DNA from: Pyrrhosoma nymphula
Taxonomy: Eukaryota; Arthropoda; Insecta; Odonata; Coenagrionidae
Reading direction: 5' to 3'
NCBI GenBank assembly: GCA_963573305.1
Contig: OY754327.1
Span: 54,552,244-54,616,243 of the forward strand
DNA: 64,000 nucleotides
The notes below the pieces were generated by a model, which was not told the origin of the DNA, did not search any database, and was given only the letters and a program-made list of their open reading frames with translations. Positions 11,560 to 22,246 of the stretch are shown here, piece by piece. The position numbers and the translations under genes are program-made. How positions within the stretch are numbered: the stretch's first letter is position 1; each line of letters opens with the position of its first letter.

Positions 11560-11960
11560 TACACTCCTCGCCCTCTAGGGACTCTGCCCTCCACTCCGCA
11601 AAAGGTAAAATTGGTTTGAAAACGGACGAAGAGAAAGCGATGATGATGGGCGGGTTATCATGATGATGGCGAAAGGGCTTAGGTACTCCCGCATGGGAGC
11701 GAAAGAGGAGGGACGAAAGAGAAGGAGATAAAGACGGAATGCAAAGAGAGAGAGAGAACGACATGGGGGAGAGAACGCGAGATGGTTAAAAGGGAGAATG
11801 GGAAGATGACATTTACCGCTGTCGCGGCAACAAAGCCTGGGGGCTGGGGGGGTCCCAGGGATTTCAGGTGCGTGCGACGGGGGGGAGGGGAGATTGGGAT
11901 GAAGTGAGGAAAGGGGGTTAAGAGGGGGAGGAGAAGATTGGAGTAAGGATACAGAGACGG
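11560..11960 (+). repeat. Purine-rich tract
   Basis: The plus strand is dominated by G and A for about 400 bp and includes a run of AG dinucleotides at about 11743-11757 and several GGGGGAGGGG blocks. The 132- and 102-codon minus-strand frames here translate to proline-, serine- and leucine-rich low-complexity sequence, the shadow of the composition. Confidence 0.65.
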
Positions 11961-12480
11961 ATGGTGGTACCACCGCAAAACGACCAATATATCATTTTGT
12001 CCAAATTCGGGTTACTCATAGAAAAACATATCTTCTTTCTATAAACAAAAATATAATTGTTATCTGCGCTACTTACTTTTTAAATGCAACTTGAAATTAC
12101 ATAGTGTTGAATTAAAAAAATGGGTGAAGCATCGGAATAAATAATATTTTCCTCGTAATATAAATGTCATTTTTGCGGAACACTATTTATAAGAAGCGAA
12201 AATACCGGGAAAAATAGTAAAAAAATAAAATTTAGGAGCCATAGTATCTTTTTTTTTATTTTAGCCACTATCAAATTACTGCATTAATTTAAGTCAAATT
12301 ACGGCTATTTCATAGAAATGGCATTGCAGTTAGCTTGTACGACTGGAAAAATGTAAAATAAAAAATAACTATCCGTCGAATATTCTGCGTGAACTGTACC
12401 TTAACTATGATTTTAATAACTACTAAGGCATGTCATCAGTGATAGCAGAAAATTTTTTAAACCAACAAAAGTTGTAATTT
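11961..12480. other. AT-rich DNA, nothing recognised
   Basis: Very A/T-rich sequence with no open frame of interest and no repeat I recognise. Confidence 0.6.
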
Positions 12481-12499
12481 AGTATTTATTTGGACTTGT

Positions 12500-13140
12500 A
12501 CAGTCGCGGTGGAATCCCCTTAAGGGAATAGAGAGAACTGGATTGGGTGGGAGGGTAGTACAGTATGAGATGAGGAGAAGGGGTAAAGAGGTATCCCCCA
12601 CGGGACGGTGTTGATCGCGTCGTCGTTGAGGAAAGATGCCGTTGGACGTGACAAAGGAAATAAGAGTCCCGGGACTCGGCGAGAGAGTGAGAGGGAGGCA
12701 TAGGGTGAATGTGGATTTTTTTTTGGTAGCGTGGGAAAAAGGACGGAGTGCTCACGAGAAGGAATGGAAGTAAGGGTGTTGTTGGTGAAGACACGCTCTC
12801 TCACGTCTCAAGAAAGGGATAAGAAAGGAGCGGATGGAGAAGGCGTGGCGCACGCCTGTATTTTTCCAGAGAGGTTGACAATTTTTCTCCCTTCCCACGG
12901 CAGTATTCCTTTCCCTTCCACATAAGGAGGAAAGAAAGATATGAAGGATGTCCACTGGGTGGACGACACGTCGAGCAGAGTCGAGAGAAATGACTCTTAA
13001 GAGTATGAAAGGAAAAGAAAGGCAAGGACGTTCGGTTGATGTTTGCTAGGGGACGGGTGAGTAAGTGAATTTTCACGCCCCAGCTCTTACCTCCTCGCCT
13101 TCTTTATTTTCCCGAGAGATATTCCTCTCCCCCACTCACC
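12500..13140 (+). repeat. Purine-rich tract with mixed GC-rich blocks
   Basis: From about 12500 to 13050 the plus strand is mostly purine, and it turns pyrimidine-rich after about 13078. Overlapping 60-100 codon frames on the minus strand are again serine/proline-rich by composition. It is richer in CpG than the surrounding AT-rich DNA, so part of it could be regulatory, but nothing specific is visible. Confidence 0.5.
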
Positions 13141-13577
13141 CTTTTCTTCTACAAGAATAAAATCTCGGTATTGTGGCAGCGAAGAGGGAAATGACGTAAT
13201 AACTCAACCGGTCGGTTCACATGTTTGAGGTGAAAAATAAAATTTTACGAGAGTCTTCAAGGAACAAACAATTTCAGTTACACGCCCCATAACCCTCGGC
13301 TTAAAAATAAGTAAGTGAATAAATCCACGAAGAATTGGTTATAATCAAGAGCTTAGTACATATTCCCAACTATAGTTAATCGCCAACTACGGTTTAAGCA
13401 ACTAATTGCCAAGGTAGTAGGTAAGGAAATATTCTTGAATATTCCTTAGGTAAATGGTTGTTGAAACCTTAAAAGGGCAATCCAGTGTAGAGGCTTAAAA
13501 TTAGTTGCTGAAATCTAAATATGGGAGTCGACTTTAAAACATTATGCTTTGTTACAACTTTTCATTATTATTAATTA
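13141..13577. other. Intergenic DNA, nothing recognised
   Basis: No gene or repeat recognised. Base 13577 (A) is the host side of the Helitron insertion site. Confidence 0.55.
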
Positions 13578-13802
13578 CTAGCTGAAGGTACCCGTTGAAA
13601 TTCAACGGGTGTGAAAAACATTGAACTTATTTTTAAGAAAACCAAAAAGCCTGAAGAATGCTGTCAGCGTGATCATTTGAGGTGTTCGTATCCTATCTTG
13701 TTTGTGGTGTTCGTTGTAGTAGACACGCTGACCGTTTTCTAGGTGCACGGAGAGTTGAGTGACTGTTTGTACTTTTCCAAGTACAGGAAACCCAAAAATG
13801 GG

Positions 13803-14200
13803 CTACGCAGGTTTATCACTACTTAAATAGCACTCAGGTTGATAGATGGTCACCTCGTCCCTCCGTTTTTCTTGAGCCGTCTTTTGAGTGATTAACAGCT
13901 TGATCGCTTCCCTTGTGTACATAAATATATTTGCATTCAATGACTTAATTGAGTTGCGCAATTCAACGTTGATGTATGCGTTGAGTATCTTAATCAGGAT
14001 TGGATAGTAGGGTACAATCCAGGGGTTGACACCGTCAAAATGAGCATTTTCAGCAGCAGCCATGTTTATTTGTCCTATGAATCCTTCATTACCCGAACTG
14101 CACCTTCGGCATAAAGGGTAGCCATAATTATTGGTTACGGTTGCTAAATAAAAAATCTATGGTGTTTCTTAGTGCACTTGCCGATTTTCATACACGGACG
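13803..14200 (-). pseudogene. Helitron Rep (HUH replication initiator) domain fragment
   Basis: The 86-codon ATG frame from 14063 is open upstream to at least 14156 and carries blocks typical of Helitron proteins: NNYGYPLCRR, then DGVNPWIVPYYPILIK, then LNAYINVELRNSIKS and, near the end, RRDEVTIYQ. A segment in the next frame just upstream (from about 14194) reads CMKIGKCTKKHHRFF, matching the conserved Cys-x-x-x-Gly-Lys-Cys block that precedes it in intact proteins. At least one frameshift and a stop separate the pieces, and the HUH motif, the catalytic tyrosines and the helicase are not seen. Rep would nick and transfer single strands in an intact element. Confidence 0.75.
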
Positions 14201-14349
14201 TTGTTCATTGCGCAGAACGTCTTTCGGGTAAGAAGCATGTAGTGACGTCATTATAATTTCCACATTCTAAATACAGATTGAAGTATCGAAACAGATGGGT
14301 CTATATTTGAACCAGATTTATAGCTTGTTACCTGTCCGTAGTTTGGGCT

Positions 14350-14550
14350 AGGAAATAATTTGTGCGGTTCTTAGCGTAACCCCTGAAACACTACTGGGAG
14401 ATGATCATGAGAGCGCTGGTGGGCATGTCTTTGAGCATCCAAGTCTAATCTTTGTCGTTTTTCTTGCAAGGGCTCATTTTCTCGCAAATAACACATTCCT
14501 CTTGCTCTAGAAGATTTAACGAAAGTTTACTCTTTTTTTTGTTTAGGCAT
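14350..14550 (-). pseudogene. Possible Helitron protein N-terminus, frameshifted
   Basis: On the minus strand an ATG at 14550 begins MPKQKKE and stops at once after an eight-base A run. The following sequence in frame reads RARGMCYLREKEPLQEKRQR and then LDLDAQRHAHQRSHDH, an Arg/Lys/Gln-rich stretch like the basic N-terminal part of Helitron replicase-helicases. Position upstream of the Rep fragment fits. The assignment rests on composition and order, not on a diagnostic motif. Confidence 0.35.
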
Positions 14551-14724
14551 GTTGATGGATATATTTTTAAGTCCAAGGAAGGGAAACACAGCGGCGAGTG
14601 AGAGTCTTGAATACGGGATGATTGAGTGATTGCAAGTTAACTGCACTTTTACAATTTTAAAAATATTTAAATAACTCGTAACGTTTATGAAGTGGGAATT
14701 GGTCTCAAAAACTGTTCGCAATCG

Positions 14725-14860
14725 TTATCAAATTCAACGGTTAGGAAAAAAATTGAATGTATTTTAGAAGAAAAACCACAAATCCTGAAGAATACTGTCA
14801 GCGTAGTCGATTGAGGAGTTCTTAACCTAGTATGATACTCGTTGACGTTCCTTCGTTCGT
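14725..14860. repeat. Internal copy of the Helitron 3'-end region
   Basis: This stretch aligns in the same direction with about 13595-13735 near the 3' end of the same element: both have a TTCAACGG block, an A-rich spacer, CCTGAAGAAT, CTGTCAGCGT and a following GAGG/GGTG-TTC block. It suggests a nested, tandem or recombined copy of the same family inside the element. Confidence 0.55.
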
Positions 14861-15673
14861 TCGTATGATGTGAAAATTGGTCTAAAAAACAATTCGCAAT
14901 CGAAATGAGAGGCAGACGGTTCCACTACGTGTAATACATCGGAGTATTACACGATAATAAACAACGCCGTGTTTGTTGTAGCAACAGAGGCATTATTACT
15001 ATTACTTTTCGCTGCACCTAAATATTTCCTGCACGTTTAATTCCTTTATGTGTATCGTTTACTACGTAAATGTTCTCTCATATTCATGCAGTGCCCCTAT
15101 GAGAGCTACTTTGAGAATAGACATTGAAGAGTATACTTGTTAAAAATATGTATTGAATATATCGATTACTCCTCGAAACAATCTGTTATGGGGCTCTTGG
15201 GACTCTGGGCCCTTCTTTTACAGATTTTCTTTCTACGTGCTATCATGGGCCTCCAAAAAAACTTAAATGCCTGAGGCGTGAATATCCTTTGAAAATCAAA
15301 TCTCTGGTTGTCAAGGAAATATGCTATTGTTGATTTCAGAGAAAAATGTGAGAATTTTCAGCAAAAATATGATATTAAGACAATTACGAAGCATAAAAGA
15401 AAATCAATTGAAAGAATTAGAAACTTCATTTGTTCAGCCATCCATTAAAAAAATTTCAGCCCTCTATCTTGAGTGAAAGTAATTTTTAAAAGCAAAAAAT
15501 AAAACCACTGCACCGAACCCAATGCTTAGCATGGACCACAAGGAACCCCCAGGGGGGGCCTTTGGGGGCCCTGACGGATTTTTAATATAGCCTATGTTAC
15601 ATCCCGATACATTTTCTAACTACATACAAAATTTCAGCTCAATCGGTTCAGTAGTGTTTGCGTGATTGAGAAA

Positions 15674-15703
15674 CAGACAGACGGACAGACAGACAGACAG
15701 ACA
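15674..15703 (+). repeat. GACA microsatellite
   Basis: About seven GACA units, one altered to GACG, close to the 5' end of the Helitron. It is part of the element rather than of the host sequence. Confidence 0.85.
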
Positions 15704-15731
15704 CCATTCAATTTTTATATATTAGTATGAT

Positions 15732-16150
15732 AAATAAGTACTACGCTATCAATTTAAATGGCAACACTTGGTTAGACAAAGTTAAACCGGAATCAGTTTC
15801 TTTCTATAAAGTATATTTGATCTCATTCCTAAGCCATTAAAAATTATAATTGGTTCATAACATTATAGCCCACAAAAACATCTAGAGCAAAGGTATATTT
15901 AAGAGGAAGGAAGAGAAAAAAGGTGAAGCACCCATACACAGCAACGGAAAATAATATCGAATAACTTCGATTCAATGCATTTAGTAGTTGATCTTATCAA
16001 ACAAACACCCTTAGAGTGCATTCTACTTTTAAATACATAAGTGTGTTTGTTATCGTTAAGATTTTACTGATGAAATGATGTATAAAACATTTAAAATCAC
16101 CCCAGACTTATCCCTGGGCCTGGATATGATAATGATTCAATGTGGCCTTC
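15732..16150. other. Intergenic DNA, nothing recognised
   Basis: No gene or repeat recognised between the Helitron and the AT microsatellite. Confidence 0.55.
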
Positions 16151-16152
16151 AC

Positions 16153-16159
16153 ATATATA

Positions 16160-16242
<83 letters not shown>
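16153..16242. repeat. Long AT dinucleotide microsatellite
   Basis: About 45 AT/TA units over roughly 90 bp, with one phase change near 16165. It abuts the 3' side of the SINE that lies on the minus strand and may have grown from that element's tail. Such tracts can form cruciforms and vary in length between individuals. Confidence 0.97.
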
Positions 16243-16243
<1 letters not shown>

Positions 16244-16467
16244 CCATTCATTCATTCAAACCGCTCACAGGCGTAAATAATAAATATTTCGTTCAAACAG
16301 GTGGTGAAAGAAAGAGGATAGGAAACATAAAATATTGGACAACACAATGGTGATGTGAAGATGGAATGATGGCCGATTCCAAGTGAAAAAAATTCGTCTG
16401 GACCGTGAATTGAACCACGGACCTTCCGATTTCGCGCCGGATGCTCTGACCACTAAGCTATCTAGAC
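16243..16467 (-). mobile_element. tRNA-derived SINE
   Basis: A tRNA-like head occupies 16396-16467 on the minus strand, followed by about 150 bp of non-tRNA body that ends at the AT microsatellite with a GAATGAATGAATGG stretch. A similar GAATTTTTTTCAC start of the body recurs after the tRNA-like sequence near 37665. Head, unrelated body and simple-repeat tail are the standard SINE plan. No target duplication could be confirmed because the tail is simple sequence. Confidence 0.65.
16396..16467 (-). ncRNA. tRNA-like cloverleaf (SINE head or tRNA pseudogene)
   Basis: The 72 nt fold into all four tRNA arms: acceptor GTCTAGA with TCCAGAC (six of seven pairs, A-C mismatch), D-stem GCTT with GAGC, anticodon stem TCCGG with TCGGA, and T-stem CCGTG with CACGG. 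The A-box-like AGCTTAGTGGTCAGAGC and B-box-like GGTTCAATTC are kept, as needed for RNA polymerase III. The anticodon loop CGCGAAA has G where the invariant U33 should be, and the T-loop has eight bases. It should not act in translation; the anticodon positions would read CGA. Confidence 0.7.
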
Positions 16468-16469
16468 TA

Positions 16470-17340
16470 CTAAAGAAACACTGGAATCGGCGGGGGGTTT
16501 ATATGAATCAAACACCCCCAAGATTAGTCCGTAAAAGTCGCCGAGAGATAGCGCTGGACATTTTCACTCACCGGCAGAAAAGAAATTACGTACACAGAAG
16601 AGGAAAGCAAAGTTTGAATCAGGCACACATACAGTGGTAAAGATACAGAACAGGCGTTTCGGGGCACGCAGAGCCCAAGAAGTAGAAATGAGCCATTCCG
16701 GCCATACAACCATGTATATACAAATGTGTGCATATATGCACACACTGAATACGTTAGCCTTAACTGTCAAATTTAACATTCTGTTGTGAAGTTTTCACTG
16801 AGTCAAATCATTTAATTACAAATTACAAATCACTCATTTCAACTTATAATACTTTGAAACTTCTATCATTTGAATACTAACAAGTAATAAAGTAGATTGT
16901 GGCTGTGGTTGGAAGAGTGCCTGACATGTAAAAACGTTTTGCTACCCCGACCGAGTTCTTTCCATTATAGAATTTATAAATAAGAGTAACTACTACTATC
17001 ATTTCAATTATATTTAACGTAATCAAATGACGCTTCTCCTCTATTACAAATAATGATTTGATTTGTCTGCGATTCAAAAAGAGGCCATGAGCACGACTAG
17101 GAGACATAATTATAGAAATTTCATCCGGTTAAATATTTGAAAGTCTTTAGTAAATCTGGATGAAACCTTTGATTAGTGCCCGTGAGCCAGCTGCGATAGT
17201 GAGCATGAAATTGAAACGATAGATAGGAAACTATTTGAAAGGATAAAAGTAATCCGTTGCTAGAGGTTACTTCTCCAGAAGAGGCATGCTGAAATGGAGG
17301 ATAAATTTCGGGTTTTTTTAAAATGCGCATTCGGATGGAA
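16470..17340. other. Intergenic DNA, nothing recognised
   Basis: Short frames on both strands around 16383-16780 and 16877-17357 have no recognisable domain. No RNA or further repeat seen. Confidence 0.5.
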
Positions 17341-17745
17341 AATATCTCCTCAGCCACATAAAATTCAAGGACAGTGATTGGGAGAGGCGGATGTCATACG
17401 AATTCTACCCGTCCCTATTCTAGCACGGACCATCCAATCAGGCCATCTTGCCGACGACTATGGAGAAGTCAATTTGCCCTCCTCCTCTCAGGATTCCGAA
17501 TCGTGGAGCTCTGCTGTCGGCAATCCCCGGCAAAAGTTTTCCGGAGAGAACGTTTATCAGATCCCCAACTCGGATCTGGTCTAATCCAGAAGACCTGCGG
17601 TGGAAAGTTCTATTCCAGTCGGTCTATGTGAAAGAGGATTCGGTCGCTCTTGTGTGGATTGGATTTATAATGCAAATCAACTTCGAACGAAAAAAAAACG
17701 CTGAGTCCCAGCGTTCTTTTGACCACTTTTTTTACCGAGCTTAGC
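17341..17745 (+). other. Stretch open in three phases, unrecognised
   Basis: Three overlapping plus-strand frames of 68-98 codons (all starting at GTG, TTG or ATG) run through here in a less AT-rich stretch. None has a recognisable motif. A 7-bp hairpin, AACGCTG paired with CAGCGTT (about 17697-17715), follows an A run. It may be exonic or untranslated sequence of a host gene, or chance. Confidence 0.2.
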
Positions 17746-19000
17746 TCCGAAAAAAAATCATCGGCATTTTTGATTATATATGTTCAATTAACCATTTGCG
17801 GTTTAACAAATTAATTAACCGTAAAAATTAAGGGAGGAGATTATATAAATTTATGTTAAAAATGATTCCATCCAACTCTCACGTGGAATATGCATTACAA
17901 TAATTATCAAATGAGTATTAAGGCTACATAAAAATATTTTTTTAAAGCGATTAAGAAATATAAAGTTTATTCCTTGTTTTAATTCCAAACGTCCCCACAA
18001 AAGAATGTGATTAATTAGTCGAGCTTCTCATTTATTCAAAAAGCTCAAGAATACAAACATTATATTGTAACAAAAAGTTAAGCCTATTACATATTTATTT
18101 GCCAAACATTTTCAACCAGATAGGAAAAAAGAAAACAACAAACCTATCTCTGCCATTTAGATTAATAATAAGAATATTCATATTGTTCCTCACATGTAAG
18201 CTTGGTTGATTTATATTCACCAACATTTTTGAATTGGATTGGATAAAATAAAATTTAAAGATCTTAATGCCACTTAAATTATTAAAAATTGAATGAGAAT
18301 ACCATATACATGAAGTGGAGGGATTATCCAAATGACACAATTATCACCTCAACATTTCAACGTAAGCAACCACGTATAATCCATTTTGCCGATAATGTTT
18401 AATTTCCAAACTTACTCTATTGAACTGAAACTTTAATCAGTTATTATATTCAAAACTCCTATTGCTAGCCAAAATAACTTCCCAGAATAGTGTAAAGCTC
18501 TTACAGGGTATAATTGGGGTGTTTTATTAAGTCAAAACTGTTTATAATTCACTTATGCTCTCTCATACTTTCGGGTACTGGGCACTTTCCGTGACCAAGT
18601 GTCATATGTGAAATATCCAACTTCGCATGCAGCTTTAAAAAAGAATCAACCTGGATTCCAATGTCGTTTTTCCTCTTGCTGGAGGACTTCTAGCGCTACC
18701 ATAAATGCTCGTGATAGCAAAGCTACTACCCTAATTAGTGCTTCTAGCCGTGGGTCCATCATAAAAACGATATCACCACAGAGAAAACCATAGTCTTAGC
18801 TCGAGATGTCATTATCTCAGTTACATCGCCCTAGCCGTAGCACGTGCATGTTACTTTTTTACCTCGTACTCCATGCATGACCACCCCTCGGTGGATTCAC
18901 CATCAAATCAGTGGAAAATGATCGTTAGGGAAGTAATTTTGGCTCTGAGGCACGTTGAGGTGAAAGGGTAATGCAGATAGGAGAACAAAAACGAAAGAGG
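17746..19000. other. AT-rich DNA, nothing recognised
   Basis: No gene, RNA or repeat recognised; frames at 18095-18340 and 18599-18793 lack identifiable motifs. Confidence 0.55.
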
Positions 19001-19009
19001 GGCACTCAA

Positions 19010-19560
19010 AAATTTAGGCCGGAAGACTCCCCAGAAATCTCTCACCCTCCTCGCCATCCCATTTGCGTCTTCAGAGGACCCTCAGGGTGTGTGTGTGTGC
19101 TTGTGAAACTCGGCCAAGCCAGGAGATGGCGACAGCGTACAGAGAGGGAAAGAGAGATGCCGCCTTGCCCACTTCGCACTTTGTCACATCCTTCGTCGTC
19201 CCACCAGTGCTCACCTTTCTTATTAAAAGTTATTATGCATATAAACACCCCGTCTACCTTAGTGTTGCCCGCCTTACACACATCCTTAACCAACTCGTAC
19301 CTTCTCCACTTGGGCCTCCCCCGACACTCCCCATGCATATTTCCAGCCGGACGGAAGTTACGTGCCCCATCTCTTGCTTTCTTCACACACCATCGCAAGC
19401 GTTGCATTAATACTTGTCCCATCTCGTTTAATTGTAACTTTTCCCTTCTCTCCCTCTCTCTCTCCAAACGCACTGTCCCTCCACCTCCTCCTCCATAGTT
19501 CCTTTCGGCGATCTCATTTCTCCACGGTCTCACCGAAGCATGCGAACGGATCTCGGGCGA
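19010..19560 (+). repeat. Pyrimidine-rich, CpG-containing stretch
   Basis: The plus strand is enriched in C and T, with a GT dinucleotide run at 19087-19100 and a CTCT run at 19448-19467. The overlapping frames of 175, 163 and 115 codons here occupy both strands and read as low-complexity Pro/Ser/Leu or Arg/Glu sequence. I treat them as composition effects. Confidence 0.5.
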
Positions 19561-19723
19561 GTGAGCGAAAAGGCTAGAAGCAAGGAAGGTTTCCTGAGGG
19601 TGATGGCCAAAATAAACAGCGGGAACGGTATGTTGGGCCGAGAGAAAAGACGAAGGAATTTTCCGCTAGAATACGAAGGTACTACCTTGTGCACGTAATT
19701 GTGAAAGACTGCATAACTCGTTA

Positions 19724-20340
19724 GGGGCCATTTAAGTATTACGTTAGGTGATTTTAGCAACTTTTTGACCTCCCACCTCCCCCATGTAGGACTACGTAAG
19801 ATTTAATGAACCCCTCCCAATATTACGTAAGTTGCCATACATTTTTGGAACCATCCACACAGATACCTAATAATACATAGGCGATTTCATGTCCAAGTGT
19901 GCAAAAATTGACCTTCCCACCCTCGGTTTTAAATTTTATTTTACGATATCGTAGGACCTTTTGACAAACGTAGAAATATGAATTTTTGTCAGACATTGAT
20001 AACGATTTTCCATATTTCGCGATTCACAGTAGGCGCGACGCGCAAAACTTTAGAACTTCACCAATACGATGTCGCCTAACTTATTAACTAAAGAAGTTGA
20101 TCATACCTTTTTCTAATGTTTAACATAAATTCAGGCGTACTACCGCAGCAGTAATCTTGCAAAGTAAGATTTTTCGTCTTACGATAATTTAACAAGTTGA
20201 TAAAAACACGATCTCGGAAGTAGCTTAAATCTTATGTAAGATTGTCTAGGACCCCTTCACCCCTCCTACGCAAGACAAAGTAAGAAAAGCCCAAACCCCC
20301 TCATTCCCCAAAACGTCTTACGTAATACTTGAATGACCCC
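19724..20340. mobile_element. MITE with TA target duplication and long subterminal repeats
   Basis: The 617-bp element is flanked by TA (19722-19723 and 20341-20342). Its left end reads GGGGCCATTTAAGTATTACG and the right end, read inward, GGGGTCATTCAAGTATTACG: 18 of 20 positions match. Beyond this, both sides carry further TACGTAAGA and C-rich blocks in inverted order (for example 19776-19830 against 20240-20300), so the whole could fold into a long imperfect hairpin. There is no coding capacity. A TA duplication points to a Tc1/mariner-like or related transposase, but the family is not fixed by this alone. Confidence 0.8.
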
Positions 20341-20342
20341 TA

Positions 20343-20880
20343 AGAGGGGTGTGGCAGAGAGTGTTCAGTCACAAGTTGAAAAAGGCCTGTGAAGAAAAAA
20401 TTATTTTTTGCCTGCGATAACCTTTTGTAGAAGGATCAAAAATTGCCTCGTTGTTTTCCCACAGGAACTAGAAATCTAATCAAAATAGTATGAAAAGGAA
20501 GATAATTTATCCAAAGATGATTAAGCGTCAATTAATAGAAACCTTATGAAGCAAACGCCCATGTACAACAAGAGTTCAGGTAGAACAAAATTATATTTTA
20601 TTAGATATTCCATTTTATGTCATGATAAAAATTGACCTAAAACGAATTTTTATGCATACCTACTTAATGAATAATCTCCGAATTGAGCTTATCAAAACAA
20701 TCATGTGAACTACATACTTACTAGTAATAATCCAAAAGAGAGAAGACAAGAGAACTGGAAATATTGAACGAAAGCGTGACGGAGAAGAAAATAGGATATA
20801 GTGATAATGCATAGGATATAATAGGAAGGAGAAAGGAAAAGAAAAATTTGGATTCTCTCCTCTCAATTTCCTTGTATATA
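20343..20880. other. Intergenic DNA, nothing recognised
   Basis: A single 68-codon frame on the minus strand (20660-20866) is aromatic- and serine-rich by composition. No RNA or repeat recognised. Confidence 0.55.
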
Positions 20881-20889
20881 AGAATACGC

Positions 20890-21250
20890 CACCTCTGAGT
20901 CTATTTTCTCACTTTTTTCTTGCCTCACCCCACAGAAACTCAGACGGTAAAGATCCACCAAATATTCTTGCCCATCTCATCACTGGCTGCACTCATATTC
21001 ACCCTTCGCCACGCCACGGGCTCCCATTACTACTCCATTTCATACGTACACTCCTACCAAGACAGACCCTTCCCACCTCCCCCACAGCCCTCTCTTCCTC
21101 CCTCTCTTCTCCACCCTTCCCCTTCTAGCACCATTCTTCCCCAATCTACCTCAAAAAGTTACCTCTTTCCCTAGCCTCCCCCAATTCCCACCCCCACCAC
21201 ATACGCCTCCCCTCCAATCCCAGCCTGAGGTCTCTCCCCCCGTTCCCTAC
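20890..21250 (+). repeat. Pyrimidine-rich tract
   Basis: C- and T-rich sequence on the plus strand with CCTCCCC and CTTCC blocks, comparable with the tracts at 6.5, 25.3 and 45 kb. Confidence 0.55.
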
Positions 21251-21916
21251 TTTACATCACGACTCGTCTAATGGGATATTCAACCTCGGCTTAATTTGCT
21301 ATGCCATCAGGAGAGCACTCCTGGGCACTACCTTCTCGCAAACAATTTTCTGTGACTTTATCCCTGAATATTAATAAAGGAGGATGAGTAAAACGAGTGT
21401 GTGCTAGCTGGGGTGTGATTTTGCTAGCACATGAGAGTGTGGGAAATTAATGTGTTTCATTCGCCTCTCTCTTTCTCTCTGTCTTATCCCAAGGTTGAGG
21501 GAGAAAGGGGGAAAACAAGCGGGAGTAAGAAGGTTGGAACGAGTGGAGAAAAGGGAGCTTGACGTGGATTTCACTGTATTAAGGTTTCCATCTCTCACTT
21601 TAATTCTTGCGCGGTGATTCTGAATGTTCGAAAGTTTTGATGAGGAGGATAATAAGGGCAAGGGTTGGTGCCTATTGTTTAGAGTAACTAGCCCATTTAT
21701 GACACCAGGTTTCTTTCCACACAGGTGGAATTTCCCAAAATAGTCTTCTCAGTCCCTACTGGCTAAGGAGACCTCAATTGTCGGTCTCCTTCCCAAATTA
21801 TCAAGCAGCCTATGCTAACACTTTTTGAATTGCCGAAATACAATATGACGATCTAATGAGACTAGGGTATACATAATGCAATTAATATTTATTTTTCATT
21901 TTTATTGTGAATTCAT
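21251..21916. other. Intergenic DNA, nothing recognised
   Basis: No named feature; a short CT run lies at about 21465-21480. Confidence 0.5.
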
Positions 21917-21924
21917 GTCTGTAT

Positions 21925-22246
21925 CAGTGGTTCCCTAAGTGGGCGCTACCATCCCCCTAGGGGGCGGTGCCATAATCTAGGGGGGCGATAAGTACCAAGA
22001 GGCGGCATGGGGGCGCTGGAGGTAGGATCCTGACCGAATGGTACCATAAATGTCCTGGGATCAATAAAATATCAATCTATTGTATTTGAAATTAGCATTA
22101 ATTTAATCAAAATTGTTGTAAATTTATTTTTATAATCTTCCAGATTTGGTCAGGTAGTCTAGTATGATTTTAGATCCCACGGTTGGGGGGCGTTGGGGAG
22201 CGTTTTGTGGAACCAAGGGTGACTCGAAAAAGTTTGGGAAACACTG
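21925..22246. mobile_element. hAT-type MITE
   Basis: The 322-bp element starts CAGTGGTTCCCTAAGTGGG and ends, read inward from the right, CAGTGTTTCCCAAACTTT, giving an inverted repeat of about 14 bp with two mismatches. The flanking eight bases are GTCTGTAT and GTCTAGAA, five of eight identical, as expected for an aged 8-bp hAT target duplication. The CAGTG-TTCCC end and the internal CCCCCTAGGGGGCG block are common in hAT non-autonomous elements of animals. The 62-codon frame inside is not a transposase. Confidence 0.75.

Larger units (their letters stand above)
13578..15730 (-). mobile_element. Helitron rolling-circle transposon with both ends, degenerate
   Basis: Read on the minus strand the element begins TCATACTAATATATAAA at 15730 and ends with a hairpin (CCCGTTGAA paired with TTCAACGGG, 13591-13609), a short spacer and CTAG at 13581-13578. 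It sits between a host A and a host T. These are the rules for Helitrons: 5' TC, 3' hairpin about ten bases before CTRR, insertion into an AT dinucleotide, no target duplication. Coding remnants inside match Helitron Rep (13803-14200) and an N-terminus (about 14550). A GACA repeat lies just inside the 5' end. At 2.15 kb it lacks a helicase domain and its frames are shifted, so it is a non-autonomous relic. Confidence 0.85.

Noticed and set aside
11575..11987. 132- and 102-codon minus-strand frames
   Set aside because: Overlapping frames in a purine-rich tract; translation is proline/serine low complexity in both.
16396..16467. Functional serine-type tRNA gene (anticodon positions CGA)
   Set aside because: G in place of U33, eight-base T-loop, acceptor mismatch and no long variable arm; better as SINE head.
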